Under the pieces are notes generated by a model. It saw only the letters and a list, made by a program, of their open reading frames with translations, did no database searches and had not been told where the DNA came from. From Anabaena sp. FACHB-1237 (lineage in GTDB: Bacteria; Cyanobacteriota; Cyanobacteriia; Cyanobacteriales; Nostocaceae): a stretch of DNA of 43,396 nt. Numbering within the stretch: the first letter of the stretch is position 1; every line of letters starts with the position of its first letter. A program made the position numbers and the translations under genes. Location of the stretch: the NCBI RefSeq assembly GCF_014696225.1, contig NZ_JACJPV010000032.1, forward strand, positions 1 through 43,396, written 5' to 3'. Of the stretch, positions 18,481-27,029 are shown piece by piece.

Positions 18481-18582
18481 TTACCCCTTGACAAAATCTT
18501 CAATTTCATCTATATTAATGTTATCTGTGGGAAACTGTGCACCCATATATAAAGTCTCCGAACAAGCTAAAATAAACGTCAT
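18481..18582 (-). other. 33-codon open frame, possible gene remnant
   Basis: Minus-strand frame MTFILACSETLYMGAQFPTD ending NINIDEIEDFVKG. The composition reads like real protein rather than random AT-rich DNA, and a stop lies five codons upstream of the ATG. It could be a tiny gene or the tail of a decayed one. I do not recognise it. Confidence 0.25.
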
Positions 18583-18633
18583 AATTGGTAAAATTCATCT
18601 TGGGTATAAAAAACCAAACTTTGAGGAAAAACA

Positions 18634-19218
18634 ATGCGGGACACATTTAATCGTATGATCGGTAAAACTCGTTATATTGTATCTCGATTATTTCTAAACT
18701 TAAACGGAAGTGATGTTGCACCAATATTAGGAATATTAAATCGGGTAGCAAGAGAGGCAATAGATACAGAAGGGGACATAGAAGAATTAGGAGAAGGATT
18801 AGTAGATATTTGTCAGACTATCTTACAGTATGATCAATATTGGCATTCTGCATCCAATGAAGGAGATGTTTTTTGGAATGAAGGGGAAGCAGGAGACTAC
18901 TTTAATGAACTATTTACTGACTCGGCACAGAGGTATGGTGCAGATTTACAATTAGATAGTAGTAGTGAATTACTATCACTGCCAGTAACTCGTAATATCA
19001 TGATTATGATTACAATAGCTTGTGAAGGGGAAGTTCCTGACATAGAAACAGATTTATCCAATAGACAAGCCTTGAAAGAAGGTTTAAAAGCTATAATTAA
19101 TCTGCATTATAAACATAAATTACGGGCTATTCAAGTACATTTTTCTCCAGCAAGGTTGGGAGATGAACTTACCAATGATCAATTATTAGAGTATTATCCA
19201 GAATTGATTCCATTGTAA
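18634..19218 (+). CDS. DUF1517-like conserved protein
   Basis: A 194-residue soluble acidic protein. The C-terminal third (VTRNIMIMITIACEGEVPDI, then RAIQVHFSPARLGDELTNDQ and LLEYYPELIPL) resembles the end of cyanobacterial and plant DUF1517 proteins, which finish with a strand, a charged loop and DELLxxYPxL. The usual N-terminal signal or membrane region of DUF1517 proteins is missing. Residues 27-60 contain helical DVAPILGILNRVAREAIDTE. Function is unknown. A putative lipoprotein gene begins 27 bp downstream on the same strand, so they may be co-transcribed. GAGGAAAAAC just upstream provides a weak ribosome site. Confidence 0.6.
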   Translation: MRDTFNRMIGKTRYIVSRLFLNLNGSDVAPILGILNRVAREAIDTEGDIEELGEGLVDICQTILQYDQYWHSASNEGDVFWNEGEAGDYFNELFTDSAQRYGADLQLDSSSELLSLPVTRNIMIMITIACEGEVPDIETDLSNRQALKEGLKAIINLHYKHKLRAIQVHFSPARLGDELTNDQLLEYYPELIPL

Positions 19219-19245
19219 AAATTTATCAGATTGCAGCTTTGAGTC

Positions 19246-20187
19246 ATGAATAAAAAAGACTGGCAATACTTAGCAAACTTTGACAATACCAAAAACCACC
19301 AACCTGAACAATACAACAGTAAAACAATGATTATGATCATATTACGTAAATTTACAGTCATTTGTTTAGCCTTAACTTTGTGCTTAACAACAGTTGCTTG
19401 TGGAGGTGGAAATCAAACCACATCATCCACATCTAATAATAGAAATGTGAGTCAAAGTGTGACTCCTACCAAACTTAACGATGGTCAATATGATGTACAA
19501 CAGGGTACATACAATGATGCTAATGGAGAGTATACATTATTTTTGTTGAATCATAAACCTCCTAGTTTTGCCACAGAAAACTTACAAATGGCAAGATTGA
19601 CAGATGAGGAAATTAAAGCTGGGAAAAAGACTTATTTGAAAGTAGAAAATGGTCAACCTAGCTTATATATGAGTGAAGATTTTAAAATTGAGTATGTGCA
19701 TAATGTCACAGAAACTAGAAATAACCCACAAACAGGACAAAGAGAAACTATCATAGTTCGTCAAGAAAGTAGTTTTTGGGCTCCATTTGCTGGTGCTGTA
19801 GCGGGACAAGCTATTGGTAGTTTATTATTTAGACCACAGTACTATGTACCTCCAGTATATCAGCCGGGAGGTATTATGACAGGGTATGGTGGTTATGGTT
19901 CTAGTTATGATGCAGCAGTTTCTAATTACCGTTCACGCTATAATAGTCCACCAGCAGCCGTAAAAAATCGTACCACATTCCGCACCACAGGAAATTTAAG
20001 AAATTCATCAACTACAACAAGCGCGACAAAGAATACCAATGGACGTGCTACTGGTTCAGGTTTTGGTGGTAGTACCCTGAGAAGTTCTGATAAATCTCAA
20101 TCTACGACACAACGTAGTTCTAATAGTTTTGGTAGTGGTGGAGGTTCATCAACAAGACGTTCTTCGGGCTTTGGTAGAAGAAGATAG
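19246..20187 (+). CDS. putative lipoprotein with Gly/Ser/Arg-rich tail
   Basis: 313 residues from the first ATG. A lipoprotein signal sits at about 28-53: MIMIILRKFTVICLALTLCL followed by the lipobox LTTVAC|G. A signal peptide should be N-terminal, so translation more likely starts at ATG 19327 or 19333, giving about 285 residues. The middle contains a hydrophobic Gly/Ala-rich hairpin (FAGAVAGQAIGSLLF) and YVPPVYQPGG. The tail is low complexity: repeated SSTRRSSGFG-type Gly/Ser/Arg. A similar architecture (lipobox, central GxxxG segment, Gly/Ser/Arg tail) occurs in cyanobacterial hypothetical proteins of unknown role. It follows the DUF1517-like gene by 27 bp. Confidence 0.65.
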   Translation: MNKKDWQYLANFDNTKNHQPEQYNSKTMIMIILRKFTVICLALTLCLTTVACGGGNQTTSSTSNNRNVSQSVTPTKLNDGQYDVQQGTYNDANGEYTLFLLNHKPPSFATENLQMARLTDEEIKAGKKTYLKVENGQPSLYMSEDFKIEYVHNVTETRNNPQTGQRETIIVRQESSFWAPFAGAVAGQAIGSLLFRPQYYVPPVYQPGGIMTGYGGYGSSYDAAVSNYRSRYNSPPAAVKNRTTFRTTGNLRNSSTTTSATKNTNGRATGSGFGGSTLRSSDKSQSTTQRSSNSFGSGGGSSTRRSSGFGRRR

Positions 20188-20199
20188 TATGTAAATCGG

Positions 20200-20223
20200 T
20201 AGTTGAGCTTTAGCTCAACTACA
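20200..20223. terminator. hairpin between convergent genes
   Basis: GTAGTTGAGC TTTA GCTCAACTAC forms a 10-bp perfect stem with a four-base loop. It lies between the ends of the lipoprotein gene (20187) and chlB (20258, minus strand), where a shared terminator is expected. The T-tract is poor on both sides, so this is a moderate call. Confidence 0.5.
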
Positions 20224-20257
20224 TAACTACCTTTCGTAGTTGTGGTTAAGCAATAAA

Positions 20258-21784
20258 CTATGCTCCTACAGCCTCCTTAGCAGCATATAAAACCTCAGCC
20301 GAAATATCTTTCAAACCACGTTCACGGGCAAACTTTTCTGTATTTCGCTTCACTTTACCCCTTACAAAACCAGGAATTTTATTCAATTCTGCTAACCCAT
20401 CTTTTGTCCAATTCAAATCAGATTCTGCAGATATTCCCTTAGTAATTACCTCTTTAGTATCATGTCCTCCAAAAATTTCTAAAAGATGATCTTCCATCCC
20501 CAGAGTAAAGGAATTATAGATTAAATCTGTAATTTGATTTGTACCTTCATAACCCATAAATGGTTTATAACCAATGGGGAAATTTTGCACATGAATTGGC
20601 GCAGCAATTACACCACAGGGAATATTCAAACGTTTACCTACATGGCGTTCCATCTGTGTTCCAAATATGGCAGCAGGTTCAACACGAGCGATCGCATCCC
20701 CAATTTCTCCATGATCTTCTGTAATTAAAATCTCATCACAATATTCACTCACTTGTTCTTTAAACCATTCTGCATCATACTTACAATAGGTACCAGCCCA
20801 AACTACATGAATACCCATTTCTCTTGATAAGATTTTCGTCATAGCCGCGGCATGGGTACTATCACCAAATACCACTGCTTTCTTACCAGTTAAATTCTGA
20901 CAGTCAATAGAACGAGAAAACCACGCCGCTTGTGATACATATAATGTTTGTTCGTTGATCAATTCCTCATAATTAACAGTAGCACCTTGAGCATTAATTA
21001 CTTCTTGAATTTTGCGAATACATCTAGCAGTTTCCACTACTCCCATTGGTGTAATATCTATAAAAGGAGTACCAAATTCAGCTTGTAAATAATTGGCAGT
21101 CATCATTCCTAATTCCCGATAAGGAACTAAATTAAACCAGGCTTTTGGTAAGTTCTTTAATTCATGAACTGAAGCACCTTCGGGAATTACAGCATTGACT
21201 TCAATTCCTAAATTATTCATCAACTTTTTCAATTCTGTACAATCATGATTATTGTGAAATCCTAAAGTGGAAACACCAATAATATTAACGCTTGGTTTAA
21301 CCGTTTTCTCTGTGGATAATTCACCTTTTTTTTGTGCTTTTTGAATGTAAAATTGCACAATTTGATGTAAAGTTCTATCTGCTGCTTGTAACTCATTTAC
21401 TCGATAATGATTCACATCCGCTAATAATACATCACCCTTAGTATCTATTTGCGCTCTTTCCACAAAATTCTGCAAATCTTCTTGTAAAATACTAGATGTA
21501 CAAGTGGGAGTTAAAACGATTAAATCAGGATGTTCTTCTGCATCTTTGCGAGTTATATTATCTACTACTTTTTCCTGAGAACCACGCGCTAATACATGAC
21601 GATCTACAATACTAGCGGTAACAGGTGTAAAATCACGTTCTCTGGATAACATCGAACGCATTACATTAAAATAATCATCTCCTAGGGGTGCGTGCATAAT
21701 AGCATGAACATTTTTAAAAGAACTCGCTACTCTTAATGTACCAATGTGAGCCGGACCAGCATACATCCAATAAGCTAATTTCAT
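20258..21784 (-). CDS. chlB: light-independent protochlorophyllide reductase subunit ChlB
   Basis: Subunit B of the nitrogenase-like dark-operative protochlorophyllide oxidoreductase, which reduces protochlorophyllide to chlorophyllide in the dark with ChlN and ChlL. The frame is open from 21859, but the family starts [20 protein letters not shown]. That Met is at 21784 and is preceded by AAGGGAG, so I take a 508-residue protein. Asp36 in [10 protein letters not shown] is the unusual Asp ligand that completes the NB 4Fe-4S cluster with three ChlN cysteines. The C-terminal helical extension ([20 protein letters not shown]) is present. chlL and chlN are not in the window. Confidence 0.96.
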   Translation of the reverse strand: MKLAYWMYAGPAHIGTLRVASSFKNVHAIMHAPLGDDYFNVMRSMLSRERDFTPVTASIVDRHVLARGSQEKVVDNITRKDAEEHPDLIVLTPTCTSSILQEDLQNFVERAQIDTKGDVLLADVNHYRVNELQAADRTLHQIVQFYIQKAQKKGELSTEKTVKPSVNIIGVSTLGFHNNHDCTELKKLMNNLGIEVNAVIPEGASVHELKNLPKAWFNLVPYRELGMMTANYLQAEFGTPFIDITPMGVVETARCIRKIQEVINAQGATVNYEELINEQTLYVSQAAWFSRSIDCQNLTGKKAVVFGDSTHAAAMTKILSREMGIHVVWAGTYCKYDAEWFKEQVSEYCDEILITEDHGEIGDAIARVEPAAIFGTQMERHVGKRLNIPCGVIAAPIHVQNFPIGYKPFMGYEGTNQITDLIYNSFTLGMEDHLLEIFGGHDTKEVITKGISAESDLNWTKDGLAELNKIPGFVRGKVKRNTEKFARERGLKDISAEVLYAAKEAVGA

Positions 21785-22087
21785 CGGGTTTTCTCCCTTA
21801 ATTAGTTCCAAAACTATGATTACGTTTATTAAATAGGATTGTCGCAAAAGTTTGAGCAAAAAAAGAATAAGGTTTTTTAAGTATTTATTTAGTAGGTAAT
21901 TGTTGAAACCTAGTCTTTAATAAGGTTTTAGCTATTTATGATTACTATATTTATCTTGTTTATGTAAATAACTCTTAATAATTTGAAATAATATTTAGAT
22001 CCCGGACTTCTTTAAGAAGTTGGGGATCTGGATCTTGCTGTTATATATTAAGATATTGGTGACAATCGGATGTAAAATTTTCAGGTT
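21785..22087. other. divergent spacer chlB/yebC with hairpin repeat
   Basis: This spacer separates the divergent chlB and yebC genes and must carry both promoters. At 21998-22029 the near-perfect dyad AGATCCCGGACTTCTTTAAG...GGATCT belongs to the hairpin family also seen at 27258-27290. No clear -35/-10 pair stands out. Confidence 0.5.
21998..22029. repeat. hairpin repeat F (ATCCC-GACTTCTT type), copy 1
   Basis: AGATCCCGGACTTCTT pairs with AAGAAGTTGGGGATCT with one or two mismatches. It is followed by GGATCTTGCTGTTAT, a flank partly shared with the half copy near 12690. A common Nostocales intergenic palindrome. Confidence 0.65.
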
Positions 22088-22840
22088 ATGGCTGGACATA
22101 GTAAATGGGCAAATATTAAGCGTCAAAAGGCTGTAGTAGATGCAAAAAGGGGTAAAACCTTTACACAATTATCAAGAGCAATTATTGTTGCTGCTAGGAA
22201 TGGTATACCAGATCCAGCAGGTAACTTTCAATTAAGAACTGCCATTGAAAAAGCTAAAGCAGCAGGTATTCCTAATGATAATATTGAACGTGCGATCGCT
22301 AAAGGAGCAGGTACTTTCAACGATAATAGCATTTTAGAAGAAATTCGTTATGAAGGTTATGGACCAGGTGGAGTAGCAATTTTAATAGAAGCGTTAACAG
22401 ATAATAGAAATCGCACAGCCGCAGATTTACGGGTATCATTGAGTAAAAATGGTGGTAATCTCGGTGAAACGGGTTGTGTAAGTTGGATGTTTACTCAAAA
22501 AGGCGTTTGTATTCTTGAAAATGTTGTCAGTGAAGAACAACTTTTAGAAATTTCCTTAGAAGCTGGTGCCCAGTCCTATGAAATAACTGATGATATCATT
22601 GAAATATTTACAGAAATTGCCAATTTAGAAAACCTCAGTCAAACATTTAAAAAAGCTGGGTTGACGATTATAGATGTAGAATTGCGCTGGATACCGGATA
22701 ATTATATTGAAATCACAGATAACGCTCATGCTAAATCTTTGTTAAAGTTAATTGATATTTTAGAAAAATTAGATGACGTACAAAACGTTACAGCTAATTT
22801 TGAAATGTCCGATAGTTTAATGGAGCTAAGTATAATATAG
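22088..22840 (+). CDS. yebC: YebC/PmpR-family protein
   Basis: A 250-residue protein with the family signature at the start, MAGHSKWANIKRQKAVVDAK, then KAKAAGIPNDNIERAIAKGA, YEGYGPGGVAILIEALTDNR and NLGETGCVSWMFTQKG. YebC proteins are cytosolic. They were first described as transcriptional regulators, and more recent work links the family to easing ribosome stalling at proline stretches. That role is notable because the very next gene encodes a proline-rich LNP-X repeat protein, although adjacency alone proves nothing. Length is normal. The ATG has no strong Shine-Dalgarno sequence. Confidence 0.92.
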   Translation: MAGHSKWANIKRQKAVVDAKRGKTFTQLSRAIIVAARNGIPDPAGNFQLRTAIEKAKAAGIPNDNIERAIAKGAGTFNDNSILEEIRYEGYGPGGVAILIEALTDNRNRTAADLRVSLSKNGGNLGETGCVSWMFTQKGVCILENVVSEEQLLEISLEAGAQSYEITDDIIEIFTEIANLENLSQTFKKAGLTIIDVELRWIPDNYIEITDNAHAKSLLKLIDILEKLDDVQNVTANFEMSDSLMELSII

Positions 22841-22886
22841 TATCAAATTAAACATTTTTATTAATCAATAATCTATATTGATACAA

Positions 22887-22914
22887 TTGACAAATTCTAG
22901 TTTGTGACTATAAT
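22887..22914 (+). promoter_or_regulatory. consensus sigma-70-type promoter for the LNP-repeat gene
   Basis: TTGACA at 22887-22892 and TATAAT at 22909-22914, separated by 16 bp: both hexamers match the consensus exactly. Transcription should begin at about 22920-22922, giving a leader of about 98 nt before the ATG at 23019. It reads away from yebC, whose stop is at 22840. Confidence 0.75.
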
Positions 22915-22919
22915 TACAA

Positions 22920-22965
22920 GTTAGTTAAGTATAGTAGTTCTTGTGTCTAAACTAACAATTTTTTT
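22920..22965 (+). promoter_or_regulatory. leader hairpin followed by U-tract
   Basis: GTTAGTT (22920-22926) can pair with AACTAAC (22950-22956), and the stem is followed by AATTTTTTT (22957-22965). This is terminator-like and begins right at the predicted transcription start. It may be an early attenuator or the 3' end of a 45-nt RNA. The stem has only 7 bp and a 23-base loop, so it is weak unless stabilised. Confidence 0.4.
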
Positions 22966-23018
22966 GTCACATTTCAAATACAGAGATTGTAGGATAACTA
23001 TACAGTTCTTTACTAGTG

Positions 23019-23372
23019 ATGAAAACTTCTTTTATGAATAAGTTAATCAAAGTTTTACTGTTAGCTGTAGCATTTACCACTCCTATGGCTATTTCTATCC
23101 CTGGAGTTGAAGCTAATACTTCTGGTACTAAAGCAGAAGTTACTAATGCTCAACTAAACCCACGCTTAAACCAACCATTAAACCCACACTTAAACCCACG
23201 CTTAAACCAACCATTAAACCCACACTTAAACCCACACTTAAACCCACCATTAAACCCACACTTAAACCCACGAAATCCACGCTTAAACCCACACTTAAAC
23301 CCACGAAATCCACGCTTAAACCCACACTTAAACCCACGAAATCCACGCTTAAACCCACCATTAAACCCATAG
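23019..23372 (+). CDS. secreted LNP-X repeat protein (unknown function)
   Basis: 117 residues from ATG 23019; a GTG one codon upstream is also in frame. The N-terminus [20 protein letters not shown] is a clear signal peptide, with cleavage likely near the A of GVEA. After about residue 44 the whole protein is LNP-X tetrapeptides, X being His, Arg or Pro, with occasional LNQP. Two copies of an [12 protein letters not shown] unit are followed by three copies of [11 protein letters not shown] (11 residues, 33 bp). It lacks Cys and acidic residues in the repeat and is rich in Asn, Pro, His and Arg. I do not recognise the family. A consensus promoter and a leader hairpin precede it, and yebC lies upstream. 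Confidence 0.75.
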   Translation: MKTSFMNKLIKVLLLAVAFTTPMAISIPGVEANTSGTKAEVTNAQLNPRLNQPLNPHLNPRLNQPLNPHLNPHLNPPLNPHLNPRNPRLNPHLNPRNPRLNPHLNPRNPRLNPPLNP

Positions 23373-23436
23373 GCAAATCTCAGTAAGTTAACCTTTGAGG
23401 TTTTATAATCTAACATATATTGAAGCCTTACTAATC

Positions 23437-23583
23437 AGGACTTACGCAACTGGTATATTGGTGAGGTGTGGTTCGACAAGCTGACCAACTACGTCAGACA
23501 GTATAAATCATGTAAATAACCAAATTGTTGATATCTGATGCACCCTAGAACAGATTTTTTAATGTGACACTTGTGTAGGTCAT
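23437..23583 (-). mobile_element. miniature element family A, copy 3 (inverted)
   Basis: From AGGACTTACGCAACTGGTAT to TGTGACACTTGTGTAGGTCA, in the same orientation as copy 2. The right end is the most decayed of the four. No coding capacity. Confidence 0.8.
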
Positions 23584-24113
23584 ACTAATATCAGAAGTGA
23601 GGCTTCTTATTCTGAGCACATCAATAGAAATTACATGATAATTGATGGCTTTCCCAGAGTAGGTATCATAATTTAATAAAAAATAACAGTTGAAAACATT
23701 ACAGATAACTTTTTCAGCAAACCCTATTTACTGATATTTTAAAAACAAAAGAAAGAAGCAGTATAAGTAAAAGTTTTACTCTTTCTTTTGCTAAATTTTC
23801 GATAATGAAAAGGCCATGTGGCGAAAGTTGGTTAGATTTTTGGAGATTATTGGTTTTATGTAATACATTTCAAATAACTTCTTATACACCAGAGAGATTT
23901 TTACATCTTTTCTTACTTTTCAAGCATCGTCTTAATTTCTCATCTATGTATTTATAATTTCTTGGTCAAAAATAGATTTTTAGGTGAGACAAAAAAGCAT
24001 TATATCAATAAATAATGACATTCAACAAAACAAATTATCTTAATGTTTATTATTTACAGAATCTTAATAAAATTACTATTAAAACTTAATATTAATTGCA
24101 CATAAAAAAAGTC
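23584..24113. other. 530-bp spacer upstream of the FG-GAP gene
   Basis: No gene is seen. A long dyad CAAAAGAAAGA (about 23746) ... TCTTTCTTTTG (about 23790) encloses a smaller one, GTAAAAGTTTTAC, forming a possible branched hairpin. The remainder is AT-rich. Confidence 0.45.
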
Positions 24114-25238
24114 ATGCCAAATAACGAATTAGATACAAAGACTTCGGCATTACTGCCAGATCCTAACCCTTTTAATGGCAGTCTTAACCCTAATCCTAAT
24201 CCCTATCTCACTAGTGCGGCTATAGTTCCTGATTTTAATGCAGATGGTAAAACAGATAAACTTTGGGTAAATATCCAAACTGGAGAAATTTTTGTCCGGT
24301 TAATGGATGGTACAAAAGTTTTAGAACAAGCATCATTAGGTAAATATGATTTACAAACCTGGAAGTACAATTTAGCTGATTTCGATGGTGATAATAAAAC
24401 CGATTTCCTATTAAGAAATCAACAAACTGGGGAAAATGTTCTCGTATTAATGAATGGTACAAAAGTCGCTAATTATGTAGCATTAGATCGAGTAGATCCT
24501 GGTTGGAATGCCCAAATTGGTGATTTTAATGGCGATCGCAAAACCGATATTTTCTGGCATAATACACAAACAGGTCAAAATGCGCTTTGGCAAATGAATG
24601 GTACAAAAGTAATTGGCGCTACCTTATTAGAAACCACTAGTTTAGGTTTAACAGCAGAAATTGTAGACTTTGATGGCAATGGTAAGAGTGATCTTTTCTG
24701 GCGTGATACTACCACAGGTGCAAATAGCGTGTGGTTTATGGATGGTAGTCAAGCCACCAAATATGATTTACAATCACAAGATGCTTCTTGGGGTTACAGC
24801 CTGGGTGATTTTAATGGTGATATGAAAACTGATATTTTATGGCGCAACACCACCACCGGCGAAAATAAAATTTGGACTATGAATGGTGTGTTTGTCACTG
24901 AAGGAGTTCTCAACACACTAGACACTGGTTGGACAGCCAAGATAGGTGATTTTAATGGCGATGGTAAAACCGACATTTTCTGGCACAACCAGACTACAGG
25001 CGCGAATACTGCCTGGTTAATGGATGGTACAGCCATCAGTTCTGAAGCCTTCCTCCCTAGTAACCGCGCTGGTTTAACAGCATCTTTGGGCGACTTTAAT
25101 GGTGATGGTAAAACAGATATTTACTGGCGTGATCAACAAACCAGTGCTGATGTTATTTGGACTATGAATGGTACTTTAGCTACTGAGACTACCATTGCTG
25201 ATACAGAAAGACTGACTCCAGAGTGGTACACTGGTTGA
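24114..25238 (+). CDS. FG-GAP/VCBS repeat protein, seven-bladed propeller
   Basis: 374 residues from ATG 24114 (MPNNELDTKTSALLPDPNPF); an in-frame TTG at 24096 is less likely. After a Pro/Asn-rich lead there are seven repeats of about 48 residues. Each starts with a calcium-type loop such as DFNGDGKTDIFWHN and then carries TTGAN-x-VWxMNGT. The loops read DFNADGKTD, DFDGDNKTD, DFNGDRKTD, DFDGNGKSD, DFNGDMKTD, DFNGDGKTD and DFNGDGKTD. Seven FG-GAP repeats normally close one beta-propeller, so this is probably a single-domain Ca-binding, surface or exported protein. No signal peptide is visible; export by another route is possible. Ligand unknown. Its DNA repeats are recent enough to share long runs. 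Confidence 0.85.
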   Translation: MPNNELDTKTSALLPDPNPFNGSLNPNPNPYLTSAAIVPDFNADGKTDKLWVNIQTGEIFVRLMDGTKVLEQASLGKYDLQTWKYNLADFDGDNKTDFLLRNQQTGENVLVLMNGTKVANYVALDRVDPGWNAQIGDFNGDRKTDIFWHNTQTGQNALWQMNGTKVIGATLLETTSLGLTAEIVDFDGNGKSDLFWRDTTTGANSVWFMDGSQATKYDLQSQDASWGYSLGDFNGDMKTDILWRNTTTGENKIWTMNGVFVTEGVLNTLDTGWTAKIGDFNGDGKTDIFWHNQTTGANTAWLMDGTAISSEAFLPSNRAGLTASLGDFNGDGKTDIYWRDQQTSADVIWTMNGTLATETTIADTERLTPEWYTG

Positions 25239-25347
25239 AGATAGCTGAAAAGCGGGTTAAGTTAAATAGTTAAATAATTAAATAATTAAATAGGGTTTCT
25301 CAGAATGTAGATCATAGTGTACATTATGATACACCCTACCAACCTTG

Positions 25348-25375
25348 CCTCTCCCCGTATGGGGGAGGGGTTTAT
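25348..25375 (+). terminator. terminator after the FG-GAP gene
   Basis: CCTCTCCCC GTAT GGGGGAGG forms a strong GC stem with a 4-base loop, followed by GGTTTATT. It lies about 110 bp past the FG-GAP stop and before pepP. The same sequence type is common in cyanobacterial spacers, so it may be a repeat acting as a terminator. Confidence 0.55.
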
Positions 25376-25503
25376 TGATACATTAAAAATTTTTAAAACA
25401 TCCTCTAATAACCTCTAACAAATATCTTAATAAATATCTGGTTCTTGCCAAAAAATTCGTTAAAATAGCTGATATTTTCTACAAATTTTCATCAAAACCT
25501 GAC

Positions 25504-26814
25504 ATGACTTCATCAGAATATCAACAACGTCGTCAACAATTAATGAGCAAAATCGCTAATGGTACGGCTATTTTCAGAAGCGCACCTACCGCAGTTATGC
25601 ATAATGATGTAGAATATAATTATCGTCAAGATAGTGACTTTTTCTATTTAACTGGATTTAATGAACCTCAAGCGGTGGCAGTGTTAGCACCTCATCATCC
25701 TGAACATCGTTTTATTTTATTTGTACAACCTAAAGATCCAGAAAAAGAGGTTTGGAATGGTTATTTATGCGGTGTAGATGCTGCAAAAGAACTTTATGGT
25801 GCTGATGTGGCTTATCCTATTACGGAGTTGAATGAGAAGTTACCGCAATATTTAGAAAAAGCAGATCGTTTATATTATCATTTTGGACGCGATCGCTCAT
25901 TTAATGATACTATCCTTAGACATTATCAATCTTTGTTACGTACCTATCCTAAACGGGGTACAGGTCCAGTGGGTATTGAAGATGCCAGTCTCATTGTCAG
26001 TACCATGAGATTAGTAAAAAACAAAACAGAACTCAATTTAATGCGTCGCGCTGTAGAAATTGCGGTAGAAGCCCATAATAAAGCCTTACAAAATAGCACT
26101 CCTGGGCGTTATGAGTATGAAATTCAAGCTGAAATAGAACATATTTTCCGGCTACGCGGTGCTATGGGACCTGCTTATCCTTCCATTGTAGCATCAGGCA
26201 AGAATGCTTGCGTACTGCATTACGTTGAAAATAATTCTCAAATACAAGATAATGATTTATTGCTGATTGATGCAGGTTGCGCTTACGGTTATTATAATTC
26301 TGATATTACCCGTACATTTCCTGTAAATGGTAAATTCACACCAGAACAAAAAATACTCTATGAAATTGTTTTAGAAGCCCAAAAACAAGCCATAGAAGAA
26401 GTTAAACCTGGTAATGGTTTTGATGCACCCCATAAAAAAGCCTTGAGAATTTTAACAGAGGGTTTAGTAGAAATCGGTTTGCTTAAAGGTGATATTGATA
26501 AACTCATTGAAGGGGAGAAGTATAAACCCTTCTATATGCACCGAACCAGTCATTGGTTAGGATTAGACGTACACGATGTCGGTGTTTATCAACATGGAGA
26601 AAATTCGCACATTTTACAAGCGGGTCATGTATTAACCATAGAACCGGGATTATATATAGTACCAAATATAAAACCTGCCGAAGATCAGCCAGAAATTGAT
26701 CCACGTTGGGTAGGAATTGGTATTAGAATTGAAGATGATGTATTAGTCACAAGTGATGGTTGTGAAGTTTTAACTGCGGGAGTTCCTAAAGAAGTTAAGG
26801 ATGTAGAAAGGTAA
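25504..26814 (+). CDS. pepP: Xaa-Pro aminopeptidase (PepP-like)
   Basis: A 436-residue M24B metallopeptidase that removes an N-terminal residue preceding proline. Residues 1-165 form the creatinase-like N-domain (MTSSEYQQRRQQLMSKIANG). The pita-bread catalytic domain follows. Metal ligands are visible: two Asp in LLIDAGCAYGYYNSDITRTF, His in HRTSHWLGLDVHDVGVY, Glu in HVLTIEPGLYI, and Glu in GIGIRIEDDVLVTSDG. Length is as expected. It is cytosolic. A HipA-like fragment begins 5 bp after the stop. The promoter must lie in the 265-bp spacer after the FG-GAP gene. Confidence 0.93.
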   Translation: MTSSEYQQRRQQLMSKIANGTAIFRSAPTAVMHNDVEYNYRQDSDFFYLTGFNEPQAVAVLAPHHPEHRFILFVQPKDPEKEVWNGYLCGVDAAKELYGADVAYPITELNEKLPQYLEKADRLYYHFGRDRSFNDTILRHYQSLLRTYPKRGTGPVGIEDASLIVSTMRLVKNKTELNLMRRAVEIAVEAHNKALQNSTPGRYEYEIQAEIEHIFRLRGAMGPAYPSIVASGKNACVLHYVENNSQIQDNDLLLIDAGCAYGYYNSDITRTFPVNGKFTPEQKILYEIVLEAQKQAIEEVKPGNGFDAPHKKALRILTEGLVEIGLLKGDIDKLIEGEKYKPFYMHRTSHWLGLDVHDVGVYQHGENSHILQAGHVLTIEPGLYIVPNIKPAEDQPEIDPRWVGIGIRIEDDVLVTSDGCEVLTAGVPKEVKDVER

Positions 26815-26819
26815 AAACT

Positions 26820-27029
26820 ATGGAATATCTACCAGAATTTCCTGTTATCTTAGTTACTGAGGCTGACTATCAGTTTTCTAGTAATGAAGCTATTGGCAGT
26901 GAACTGAAATTCTGGTTTGATCATCAAGAATTAGGTTGTTGTTCATATAAACAAGTTAAAAAACAACATACAGGAGAAGGTTGGGCGGAAAAAGTAGCAT
27001 CAGAATTACAGCACATTCCATCTACATGA
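26820..27029 (+). pseudogene. N-terminal fragment of a HipA-like protein, cut by element C
   Basis: A 69-residue frame, MEYLPEFPVILVTEADYQFS ... FWFDHQELGCCSYKQVKKQH ... GEGWAEKVASEL. This resembles the start of Nostocales HipA-like kinase-fold proteins, which continue with ...EKIAAELC-x-LLGLPHA. The resemblance stops at SEL. The last residues QHIPST are encoded by the end of miniature element C (from 27007), which also occurs at 16883-16990. The gene was therefore truncated by the insertion, and nothing matching the missing part lies downstream. It starts 5 bp after pepP and may still be transcribed. The HipA link is from memory and needs a search. Confidence 0.55.

Noticed and set aside
23143..23416. 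Two antisense open frames across the LNP-X gene
   Set aside because: The 12-bp periodic DNA lacks stops on both strands, so shadows appear. Signal peptide, promoter and hydrophilic repeat support only the plus-strand frame.
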